DNA of 64,000 nt from the NCBI GenBank assembly GCA_025964775.1, contig JAOPYE010000028.1, positions 1-64,000 on the forward strand. The letters are read 5' to 3'. This DNA is from Marmoricola sp. (GTDB lineage Bacteria; Actinomycetota; Actinomycetes; Propionibacteriales; Nocardioidaceae). Of this stretch, positions 32,833 to 41,271 are shown in pieces. Made by a program: the position numbers and the translations under genes. The notes beneath the pieces were generated by a model that searched no databases, was not told where the DNA came from, and saw nothing but the letters and a program-made list of their open reading frames with translations. Every line of letters begins with the position of its first letter. Position 1 is the first letter of the stretch.

Positions 32833-33687
32833 TCACAGTCCTCTGGCTTCGGCGTAGTCGATGGTGTTCAGGTAGGCGCGCTCGAGCTCCGGTGCCGTGC
32901 CGAACCTGGCGTCGGTGGGCCCGGTGGCGCGGCCGCGCCAGGCATGCACGTGCAGCGGTCCGACGACGTAGTCCGTGCGTGGATCGAGCGGATGCGCGAC
33001 GTTGGCGACCAGCACGAGGAGCGGCAGTTCGGCGACGAGCTCGACGTACGTCCGGGCGCCGGCGCTTCCCTGCCAGCCCAGCTGCCCGTCGGAGTCGACG
33101 CGGACGCCCTGGAACAACGAGATGCTCGGTGGCAGGTCGCGGCGGCCGAGGCCGTGCTTGGCTGCCGCCTTGACGAGCAGACCACGCCCCGAGGGTGTGG
33201 GGCCTTCGGGCCGGGAGTCGCCGTACTTGCGCTCGTTCCAGGCGTCCGTCGAGGTGCCGCAGAAGGCGTCGTGCCGGCCGGACGTGTCGGCCACGATGCT
33301 CGCGAGCACCCGGCCGTCGCCGGAGAGCAGCGGGTGACCGGCGCCGAGGTAGGCCTGCCACGGGATCTTCTGGGTGTCGGCGACGTTGAGCCGTTCGGTC
33401 GGTTCGAGCGCGTTGTAGACGACGAGGTTGGCGCAGGCGTTCCCGGTCGGGTCGTCGAAACGGATCCGCGTGCCCCGGGCAACCACCTTGTGGGTGTAGC
33501 CCCCCGGCGCCACGACCTCGCCCCAGACCAGGGACGCCGGGTCGGTGCCGGCCGGGGCGAACGGGCTCGAGGAGGCGGGGAGGTACGGCATCCACTCGGT
33601 GCTCTGGCCGCCTTGGGCGCGGGCATCCGAACGCGCGTTCAACACGGTGTCCGTCGTGTGCTGATCCCGTGGTGCCGACAACGCCAC
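32833..33687 (-). CDS. DUF1989 protein, urea-carboxylase-associated protein 1 / CgdA-like
   Basis: 284 aa. Family segments are DPTGNACANLVVYNALEPTERLNVADTQKI, GHPLLSGDGRVLASIVADTSGRHDAFCGTSTDAWNERKYG, SISLFQGVRVDSDG and ANVAHPLDPRTDYVVGPLHVHAW. It should form the partner subunit of the carboxyguanidine deiminase with the next gene. GTG 33687 is the start because GAGGAGG (33694-33700) lies 6 nt upstream; the longer reading from 33756 would run through the operator at 33717-33733. It is the first gene of the carboxylase operon and overlaps the second gene. Confidence 0.87.
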   Translation of the reverse strand: MALSAPRDQHTTDTVLNARSDARAQGGQSTEWMPYLPASSSPFAPAGTDPASLVWGEVVAPGGYTHKVVARGTRIRFDDPTGNACANLVVYNALEPTERLNVADTQKIPWQAYLGAGHPLLSGDGRVLASIVADTSGRHDAFCGTSTDAWNERKYGDSRPEGPTPSGRGLLVKAAAKHGLGRRDLPPSISLFQGVRVDSDGQLGWQGSAGARTYVELVAELPLLVLVANVAHPLDPRTDYVVGPLHVHAWRGRATGPTDARFGTAPELERAYLNTIDYAEARGL

Positions 33688-33716
33688 CGACCCCCTCCTC
33701 GCCCGAAGGCGACTAT

Positions 33717-33733
33717 TTGTCACTTGACAGGTA
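33717..33733 (+). promoter_or_regulatory. predicted TetR operator O3 (carboxylase operon)
   Basis: TTGTCACTTGACAGGTA, with core TGTC-N4-GACA. It lies 30 nt upstream of the CgdA-like start and about 18 nt upstream of its Shine-Dalgarno. It is the same site as O1 and O2 near the TetR gene 10 kb away (14 of 17 positions identical in all three). The short leader leaves no room for a ykkC guanidine riboswitch. Confidence 0.72.
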
Positions 33734-33780
33734 TGGAGGAGATCTTGGCGAGGCAATGCGTCCGGAGGAGGTCCCCGGTG

Positions 33781-34485
33781 TTAAATCCGTGTGTCGGCGA
33801 ATTCCGGTCCGCCCGCGCCCTCCCGCTGAGGTGCCGTACGTCGGTCCCGTTCGCCGATGACGGCGACGGCGCCGGCCGCGAGCGCGGCGAGCGACACCGC
33901 TCCGCCGAGGCTGACGCGGAGTACGAGGGCCCCGACGCAGGCGCCGAGGAGGATCAGGGCGATCGCTGTGCCACGGCGGGTCAACTGGGCTCCCGCGCGG
34001 TTGCCGAACCAGGACTCGGCAGCGAGCGCCGTGATCGTCGAGGTCACCACCACGGTGGTGACCTCCCTGACCGCGATCTGTCGGGCGGTGCCGGCCTGGG
34101 CGCCCATAGTCAGGCCGAGGACGCCGGTGATGACGAGGTCGAGGGTGTGCGGAGGAGTCGGGTCCGCGAACATCACCAGCGCCGTCGCTGCCAGGGCGCA
34201 CGCGTTGGTACCGAGGAGCACGGAGCATCGCAGCGTCCAGCCGGTCGGCGCGTCGCGCAGTGTCCTGCCGGCGAGCGCGGCGCCTCCCATGAAGCAGGCG
34301 AGCGCCACGAGGGGTCCGGCGACCGGCAGGCCGTTCCCGCCCGCGAGCGCCATGCCGAGGACCACCACGTTGCCGGTCATGTTTCCGGTGAAGACCCGGT
34401 CCAGTCCCAGGTAGCCGACGGCGTCGACGACCCCGGTGGCGAAGGTGAGCGCCAGCATCAGCGGCAGGTGGCGGGCATCGGTCAT
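33781..34485 (-). CDS. DUF1275 (YoaK-like) membrane protein
   Basis: 234 aa with about six membrane helices. The start MLALTFATGVVDAVGYLGLDRVFTGNMTGNVVVLG is the DUF1275 signature (FTGNMTGN). The middle reads GAQAGTARQIAVREVTTVVVTSTIT, and a hydrophilic tail follows residue 205. The family is of unknown function, often suggested to be a permease. It is divergent from the FadR-type gene, sharing the operator region at 34529-34541, and lies upstream of the carboxylase operon on the same strand, with the O3 operator between them. It could aid uptake or efflux of pathway compounds. Confidence 0.85.
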   Translation of the reverse strand: MTDARHLPLMLALTFATGVVDAVGYLGLDRVFTGNMTGNVVVLGMALAGGNGLPVAGPLVALACFMGGAALAGRTLRDAPTGWTLRCSVLLGTNACALAATALVMFADPTPPHTLDLVITGVLGLTMGAQAGTARQIAVREVTTVVVTSTITALAAESWFGNRAGAQLTRRGTAIALILLGACVGALVLRVSLGGAVSLAALAAGAVAVIGERDRRTAPQREGAGGPEFADTRI

Positions 34486-34528
34486 CGCGGGCTCCGGTGG
34501 TCGACATCAGTGCTGGCGTGCTGCACAC

Positions 34529-34541
34529 TTGGTCCAACCAA
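34529..34541. promoter_or_regulatory. predicted FadR-subfamily GntR operator
   Basis: TTGGT-CCA-ACCAA is a perfect inverted repeat. Its core TGGTCCAACCA fits the FadR-subfamily consensus TNGTNNNACNA. It ends 9 nt before the ATG of the FadR-type regulator and lies in the 65-nt region shared with the divergent DUF1275 gene, so it could control both. Confidence 0.75.
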
Positions 34542-34550
34542 CATACCAAG

Positions 34551-35249
34551 ATGGAGTTCCACGTGCAGGACGCCCCCCGGATCCGACGAGGTCGCACCGT
34601 CAGCGGCGAGGTCGGCGCCTACCTCGAGCGGCTGATCGCCCGTGAGTTCGGCGCGGGCGACCGGCTGCCTACCGAGCGTGCTCTGGCCGAGCGCCTCGAG
34701 GTCTCGCGCACCACGGTCCGTGAAGCGTTGCGCGAGCTGGAGCAGCGCCGGCTGATCGCCCGGAGCCCGGGACGCGGTACGACGGTGCTTGCGTCCTCCG
34801 ACGCGGCCCGCGCACTTCGCGCGCTCACCGTCGAGGGTGCCGAACGAGCAGACGTCGCCGAACTTCGTCTTCTCGTCGAGCCGCAGATCGCCGGGCTGGC
34901 AGCGGCTCGAGCGACGGACAGCGATCTGGTGATGCTCGAGCAGACCCTCGCTGCCTCCCATGCCGGGCTGACTCCGGCGGAGTCGCTCCGGCTGGACGTG
35001 CGCTTCCATCTCGAACTGGCCGCCGCCGCAGGGAACCCGTTGCTGGTCTCGCTGTGCGAGCTGACGAACACATGGGTCGAGGACGTACGGGCGCGATCGC
35101 ACGCCACCCGGGCCGGGCGCCGCTCCTCGGTCGAGTGGCACCGCCGGCTGTTCGACGCGGTGGTGGCCGGCGACGTCGACGCGGCCACCACCTCGATGGT
35201 CGACCATCTCCAGGCTGTCGCCGCCCTGGTCGCGGAGGCCGGATCGTGA
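34551..35249 (+). CDS. GntR-family (FadR subfamily) transcriptional regulator
   Basis: 232 aa. The N-terminal winged helix (about 15-80) reads LERLIAREFGAGDRLPTERALAERLEVSRTTVREALRELEQRRLIARSPGRGTTV. The C-terminal FCD helical domain (about 95-220) contains ELRLLVEPQIAGLAA, DVRFHLELAAAAGNPLL and VEWHRRLFDAVVAGD with the metal- and ligand-binding Asp/His pattern. Ligands are typically carboxylic acids. No Shine-Dalgarno is visible at ATG 34551. It is the first gene of a three-gene operon with overlaps, and it has its own predicted operator just upstream. Confidence 0.9.
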   Translation: MEFHVQDAPRIRRGRTVSGEVGAYLERLIAREFGAGDRLPTERALAERLEVSRTTVREALRELEQRRLIARSPGRGTTVLASSDAARALRALTVEGAERADVAELRLLVEPQIAGLAAARATDSDLVMLEQTLAASHAGLTPAESLRLDVRFHLELAAAAGNPLLVSLCELTNTWVEDVRARSHATRAGRRSSVEWHRRLFDAVVAGDVDAATTSMVDHLQAVAALVAEAGS

Positions 35250-36322
35250 CCGTGCTCGCTGCCGGCGATGGCCCCATCCCCGGCGAGCACTACCTGCCGT
35301 GCGTGCCCGACGAGGTGTTCTGGGGACGGCTCCCGTGTGCCGTGGACCGGCCGGTGATCCGGGTCGTGTCGGGCAGCACGGTCACCATCGACACGTTGAG
35401 CCACGAGGGGATCCTCGAGGACCAGGGATCGGACCCGCGAGCTTTCTTCGGTACCTACGGAGTCGAGCCGGAGTCCGTGCTGGAGGAGGCGGTCCGGCTC
35501 GTGGCCACCAGGCGGCGTGATCCACGCGCTGACGGACCGCACGTGGTCACCGGTCCGATCGAGGTGGCCGGCGCTCAGCCCGGGGACCTGCTGGCGATGA
35601 GCGTCATCGACACCGCACGTCGGGTGCCGTACGGCGTGGTGTCCAACCGCCACGGCCGTGGTGCGCTCCCCGGCGAGATGCCGACCGGTCCGGGCGCCTA
35701 CCACGCGTTCGTCACCGTCGAGGAGCGATCCGACGGCCGTGCCGACGGTGTTCTGCCGCTGGTGCCGGGTGGGGAGGAGTCGGTCCGTTTTCCGCTGCAC
35801 CCGTTCCTCGGCATCATGGGCGTCGCCGCCGCCGGCAGCGTCCGCCCGAACTCGGTCCCACCGGGTTCCTTCGGCGGCAACCTCGACATCCGGGACCTGG
35901 TCGTCGGCAGCACGCTCTATCTCCCGGTCCAGGTGCCGGGTGCGCTTGCCTACGTCGGCGATCCGCATTTCGCGCAAGGCAACGGTGAGGTCGCACTGAC
36001 GGCGCTCGAGGCGTCGCTGCGAGCCACGGTGCGCTTCGACGTGATCCCGGCGGCGGATGCGGTCGCGCGGTTCGGAGAGCTTGCCGGTCCCCTCGGCGAA
36101 ACGCACGAGCACCTCATCCCCACCGGCCTGGATGAGGACCTGGACGTGGCGGTGAGCAATTGTGTCCGCGCTGCCCTCGGCCTTCTCGAAGCCGGGTACG
36201 GGATGGACCGCGGACAGGCGTACGCCTATCTGAGTGCGGCGACGGACTTCGAGATCTCGCAGGTCGTCGACCTGGTCAAGGGTGTGCACGCGCGGATCCG
36301 GAAGGCGGACTTCGGTCGATGA
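35246..36322 (+). CDS. fmdA: acetamidase/formamidase family protein
   Basis: 358 aa from GTG 35246, overlapping the regulator stop (GTGA), with GGAGG 7 nt upstream. Family signatures: VSGSTVTIDTLSHEG near the start, PLHPFLGIMGVAAA, PPGSFGGNLDIRDLVVGSTLYLPVQVPGALAYVGDPHFAQGNGEVALTALE and the ending LVKGVHARIRKADF. FmdA/AmdA enzymes hydrolyse formamide or acetamide to ammonia and the acid. Its placement with an amidase and next to an allophanate hydrolase locus suggests use of a small amide released in the pathway, or another amide substrate. Confidence 0.85.
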   Translation: MTVLAAGDGPIPGEHYLPCVPDEVFWGRLPCAVDRPVIRVVSGSTVTIDTLSHEGILEDQGSDPRAFFGTYGVEPESVLEEAVRLVATRRRDPRADGPHVVTGPIEVAGAQPGDLLAMSVIDTARRVPYGVVSNRHGRGALPGEMPTGPGAYHAFVTVEERSDGRADGVLPLVPGGEESVRFPLHPFLGIMGVAAAGSVRPNSVPPGSFGGNLDIRDLVVGSTLYLPVQVPGALAYVGDPHFAQGNGEVALTALEASLRATVRFDVIPAADAVARFGELAGPLGETHEHLIPTGLDEDLDVAVSNCVRAALGLLEAGYGMDRGQAYAYLSAATDFEISQVVDLVKGVHARIRKADFGR

Positions 36323-37749
36323 ACGACGAGGAGCCCCTGCCAGACGGACTGCTGGACGCCTTCTGGGCCTACGAACGAGCGCTGGTCTCCGACGATCTCG
36401 ACGCGATGGCAGCACTCTTCGCGCCCGGGCCATCCACGGTGCGAGCCGACGCGTCCGGCCTGCTGGTCGGGCACCACGAGATCTCCGAGTTCCGCCGGGT
36501 CCGCGGTGGCGCGCCCGCTCGGGTTCTCGAGGAGGTCCGGGTCCAGGTGATCGGCCCGGACGCAGCGCTCGTCGTCGCCGTGACTGCGCCGACCCGCGGG
36601 GGTCGGGGCCTGCAGACGCAGCTGTGGCGTCGCGACGAGGGCCGCTGGGTGCTGCACGCCGCTCACGTCTCCGCTCCGCCGGTCACCTTCGACCGCTCGG
36701 TGTGGCGAGCAGTGGGTGCACCCTTGCTCGACGCGACCGGTCGCGGCGTGCTCGACGGCGAATCGCTGGCGGTGAAGGACCTGTTCGCCGTCGGTGGCTT
36801 CGCGATCGGCGCCGGCGTCCCGGCGTACCGGGAGAACGCGCCGATCGAACCGGTCGACGCTGCCGCAGTGGCCCGTCTGCGCGCGGCCGGAGCGACCGTC
36901 CGCGGGATCGCCCAGACCGACCAGTTCGCCTACTCGCTATCCGGTGACAACCACCACTACGGCACCCCGGTCAACGCGGTCGTGCCCGCGGCCTACCCGG
37001 GAGGCTCCTCGAGCGGACCGGCGACCGCGGTCGCCCTGGGCGAGGCATCGATCGGCCTCGGCACCGACACCGCGGGATCGATCCGGGTGCCCGCGTCGTA
37101 CCAGGGGCTGTGGGGGCTGCGTACGACGAACGGCGCGGTCGACACCGCCGGTCTGATCCCGTTGGCGCGGGACTTCGACACGGTCGGCCTGCTCACCCGG
37201 ACCCCGGACCTGCTGCTGCGCGCCGCCTCCGTGCTCGTGCCGGAGGACGCCACGACCGGGTTCGAGGCCATCGACCTGGCGCAGAGTGGTCTCGACGAGG
37301 AGCTCGATCACGTCGCCGAGGCATTCAGGGTTCACCAGGCGTACCAGGCCTGGCAGGCACACGGCTCCTGGATCGCCGCACACCCCGAGGCCGTGGTCGG
37401 GGGAGCAGCCGAGCGCTTCCGGATCGCGTCCCGGGTGAGGGCTGACGAGGACATCTTGGCACGAGCAACGCTGGCGCAGGCCCGTACGACCTGGAACCAA
37501 CGTCTCGGGGCCACGGTCCTCCGGCTCCCGAGTGCCTCTGGTCCGGCGCCACGGTTGTGGGCCCCGGCGGACGCCATGGAGGAGGCACGTCGCTCAACGG
37601 TCCGGCTCACCTGCATCGCCGGGGTGACGGGCCGGCCTGTGGTCGCGGCTCCGTTCACCGTGACGCCGGACGGACCGGTCGGGACGTCGTATGTCGGCCC
37701 GCCGGGCAGCGACCTCGCGCTGATCAGGTGGCTGTCCGGGTCGACCTGA
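36319..37749 (+). CDS. AtzH-like (DUF3225) domain fused to an amidase-signature hydrolase
   Basis: 476 aa. Residues about 1-125 form a SnoaL-like AtzH/DUF3225 domain (LLDAFWAYERALVSDDLDAMAALFAPG, VRADASGLLVGHHEISEFRR, RGLQTQLWRRDEGRWVLHAAHVS). Residues about 140-476 form an amidase with Lys153 (LAVKDLFAVGG), cis-Ser in YPGGSSSGPAT (228-236) and nucleophile Ser254 (GTDTAGSIRVPA). In cyanuric-acid catabolism AtzH hydrolyses 1,3-dicarboxyurea to allophanate, and the AtzE amidase acts one step earlier. A fusion of both functions would deliver allophanate to the nearby hydrolase. Substrates are inferred. ATGA overlap with the formamidase gene. Confidence 0.85.
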   Translation: MNDEEPLPDGLLDAFWAYERALVSDDLDAMAALFAPGPSTVRADASGLLVGHHEISEFRRVRGGAPARVLEEVRVQVIGPDAALVVAVTAPTRGGRGLQTQLWRRDEGRWVLHAAHVSAPPVTFDRSVWRAVGAPLLDATGRGVLDGESLAVKDLFAVGGFAIGAGVPAYRENAPIEPVDAAAVARLRAAGATVRGIAQTDQFAYSLSGDNHHYGTPVNAVVPAAYPGGSSSGPATAVALGEASIGLGTDTAGSIRVPASYQGLWGLRTTNGAVDTAGLIPLARDFDTVGLLTRTPDLLLRAASVLVPEDATTGFEAIDLAQSGLDEELDHVAEAFRVHQAYQAWQAHGSWIAAHPEAVVGGAAERFRIASRVRADEDILARATLAQARTTWNQRLGATVLRLPSASGPAPRLWAPADAMEEARRSTVRLTCIAGVTGRPVVAAPFTVTPDGPVGTSYVGPPGSDLALIRWLSGST

Positions 37750-37815
37750 CGCGAAACCGCGCCGCGAGCCCCTGGTCGGGTTACCTTGGAGAGCAAGGGA
37801 ATCGAGGCTCGGGGA

Positions 37816-38853
37816 ATGACCAGCGGCTCGCCCATGGTCGATCAGGTGATGGACTACGCCATCATCAGGTTGAGTCCGGACGGGACCATCGAGTCCTGGA
37901 ACCTCGGAGCCGAGAGACTCAAGGGCTACGCGCGACACGAAGCCCTCGGCCAGAACTTCGCGATGTTCTACCGAGCTGAGGATCGCGCGGCAGGTCTGCC
38001 TCGGGCCTCCCTCGCCGAAGCCCGGGCCGACGGAAGGTGCGAGCACACCGGCTGGCGGGTTCGCAAGGACGGTACCGAGTTCTGGGGCGACGTCGTGATC
38101 ACTGCCCTCCACGACGGCGACGTGTTCACGGGCTACGTCAAGGTGACCCGCGACCTGACCGATCGCAAGGAGCTCGAGACCGCGCAAGACACCTTCTACG
38201 ACGCCTTCGACCACGACTTCCGGCTGCCGATCACCGCGATCAAGGGCCTGACCGAGCTCATCAGGGAGGCAGGTCCCGAAGATCGCGAGCAGTTCCTCGA
38301 TCGGGTGGACGCCAACGCTGACCGGGTCCTGCGCATGGTCGAGGGACTGGTTGCCTACGCCAGAGTTCGTTCGGGACTGATACCGATCACACTGAGGCCC
38401 GTCGACCTGCGGACAGCCGCGCGGGACGCGATCGCCAACGTGGGAAACGAAGCCACGTCCGAACCGACGACAGCCGTCATGGTCCTGGCGGACTCCCGAG
38501 CTCTGGAGCGTGTGATCGCGAACGTGGTGAACAACGCCATCAAGTACTCGCCGCTGGACAGTCCGATCACCCTGACAGCGACGACCGAGGACGGACTCGG
38601 TGTTCTGCGGGTGGTCGACCAGGGACGAGGAATCGATCAAGGAGACCTCGATCTGGTCTTCGCCGAATTCGAGCGCGGCCGGATGCCGCGCGACGAGTTC
38701 GGTACCGGTCTCGGGCTGACAAGCGCGCGACAGCTGCTCGGGCTCCAGGGCGGGACGATCGCGATCGCCAGTGAGGTCGGAACCGGAACGACCGTCACGA
38801 TCCGGTTGCCTCTCGCGGCGCAGAACCGCCCACCGGCACGGAAGGCCGGATGA
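37816..38853 (+). CDS. soluble PAS-domain sensor histidine kinase
   Basis: 345 aa without membrane helices. A PAS domain (about 8-118; YAIIRLSPDGTIESWNLGAERLKGYARHEALGQNF, FTGYVKVTRDLTDRKE) is followed by the kinase. The phosphoacceptor helix reads FDHDFRLPITAIKG with His133, close to the usual SHELRTPL. Then NVVNNAIKYSPL (N box), VVDQGRGI (G1) and FGTGLGLTSARQL (G2). GAGG about 8 nt before ATG 37816 supports the start over an upstream TTG. No response regulator gene is adjacent, so it is an orphan kinase here. It lies just after the amidase gene on the same strand. Confidence 0.85.
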   Translation: MTSGSPMVDQVMDYAIIRLSPDGTIESWNLGAERLKGYARHEALGQNFAMFYRAEDRAAGLPRASLAEARADGRCEHTGWRVRKDGTEFWGDVVITALHDGDVFTGYVKVTRDLTDRKELETAQDTFYDAFDHDFRLPITAIKGLTELIREAGPEDREQFLDRVDANADRVLRMVEGLVAYARVRSGLIPITLRPVDLRTAARDAIANVGNEATSEPTTAVMVLADSRALERVIANVVNNAIKYSPLDSPITLTATTEDGLGVLRVVDQGRGIDQGDLDLVFAEFERGRMPRDEFGTGLGLTSARQLLGLQGGTIAIASEVGTGTTVTIRLPLAAQNRPPARKAG

Positions 38854-38981
38854 TTCGCGGTCGTCCTCCGCAGGCCCGTCGGGTCACCCGCCCGGCAGAG
38901 TTTGTCCGCTGTTCGCCTTCCCGAACGGTCGTGGTCAACCGGTCTGCCTAGCGTCGCTGTCCTCGGGAAGGACAGAAATCT

Positions 38982-39907
<926 letters not shown>

Positions 39908-39911
<4 letters not shown>

Positions 39912-41254
39912 CTGCGACGCTTGCGCCTGCGGCACCGCTGGTCCGGCCGGCACCGTTCCTGCCCGGCTACCGCTTCGAATTCGTCAAGCTCCTCGCGCAG
40001 TGGCGCATCCGCGTCGTGCTGGCCGCCTGCCTGGCCGTGCCCGGCTGCTTCGTCGCGTTGATCAGTGGACAGAGCGCGCTGCCGACAGACACGGTGTTCG
40101 GCCGTTGGATGCACACCACCGGCTGGGCCGGCTCCCTGGTCGTCCTCGCTTTCGCGTGCAGCTGGGGCCTCCCGCTGCTGACCTCACTCATCGCCGGGGA
40201 CGTCTTCGCCGTCGAGGACCGGCTCGGCACCTGGCGACACCTCCTTGTCGCCGTCCGCTCGCCGCGCCGGATCTTCCTCACGAAGGCGTCGGTGAGCCTG
40301 ACCGTGGTCGTGCTGATGCTCGGCTGCCTGTGCACCTCCAGCGTGGTGGGTGGTCTCGCTGGTGCCGGCGGCGGCCCCCTGGTCGGCCTGGACGGCCACC
40401 TCCTGTCCGGCGGCGACGCGGCGAGGACGGTCCTGCTGGCCTGGCTCTGCGTGCTGGCTCCCACCCTCGCGTTCGCCGGCGTCGGCCTGCTCGGTTCGGT
40501 GGTGTTGGGCCGGTCGCCGATGGGCCTGCTGGTGCCGGCGCTGCTCGCCTTGGCGATGAACCTCGTCCTGCTCCTCCCGGTGCCGCTCGCTGTCCGGCTG
40601 GCACTGCCGAGCAGTGCCTTCGTCGCGTGGCGCGGCCTGTTCACCCAGCCCGTCCAGACCGGCCCGCTCCTGATCGGGATCGCCGTGAGCCTGCTCTGGG
40701 CCGTGCTCACCACCGGGCTGGCGTACCTGTTGTTCCTGCACCGCGATTTCACCGACCTCGCGTACGACGGTGCCGGCCGCCGTGCGCTCGCGATCGCCGC
40801 CGGCGGCTTGACGGCGCTGACGGCGCTGACTGTCCTGGTGGTGGCCGTGGCAACGCCGGCCAGCGGGTCCGGCATCGACAAGCACAAGCTCGAGACCTCG
40901 CTGGCGACGTCGTTCGCCCACCTCTACCGGATGCAGACCCAGCAGCTGCACCGCCCGGCCGTGACCGAGGGGGAGCTGCACACCAGCGCGGCATGCGACC
41001 GGGGAGGTCCGCAGGTTCCCGACAGCGGCCCCGGCAACGACTGGCGTTGTGTCGTGTCCTGGCGGTTGCCAGGCTCCACTGCCGTCGGCAGCGCGATCTA
41101 TCAGCTCGACGTCGCCGCAGAAGGGCGGTACGTCGCGGACGGAGACGGTCCGAGGGAGGTGAATGGCAACTTCGTGGTGCGCACGCCGTCCGGTGACGCA
41201 CCGAACCCTCTGTGGCAGTTCGACGGTTATCTCGATCTGCTCCACACCATCTGA
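39908..41254 (+). CDS. ABC-2-type membrane permease with C-terminal extracellular domain
   Basis: 448 aa. About six membrane helices occupy residues 25-310: a first helix around VVLAACLAVPGCFVALI, an AGDVFAVEDRLGTWRHLLVAVRSPRRIFLTK cytosolic turn typical of ABC-2 permeases, and further helices through VLTTGLAYLLFLHRDF. A last helix at about 300-320 is followed by a ~130-residue domain with two cysteines (SAACDRGG, DWRCVVSW), probably outside the cell. Overlaps the ATPase gene and is followed 17 nt later by the phosphoesterase gene, so the three may form one transcript. Confidence 0.83.
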
Positions 41255-41271
41255 GAAGGGAACGACCCACC

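Noticed and set aside
33688..33756. CgdA-like start at 33756
   Set aside because: The reading would pass through the operator at 33717-33733, whereas GTG 33687 has a strong Shine-Dalgarno.
34486..34550. Guanidine (ykkC) riboswitch near the island
   Set aside because: Neither this 65-nt gap nor the 30-nt stretch between O3 and the CgdA-like start is long enough for the known ykkC structure, and I saw no matching conserved segments.
34619..36433. Long open frame on the minus strand across FadR and formamidase genes
   Set aside because: It is antisense to two well-supported genes, is Arg/Asp-rich low complexity as expected for a GC-rich shadow frame, and has no domain motif.
14688..37749. Mobile element or integrase-borne origin of the island
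   Set aside because: I found no integrase, transposase, terminal repeats or tRNA attachment site at its edges, so transfer is only an inference from content.
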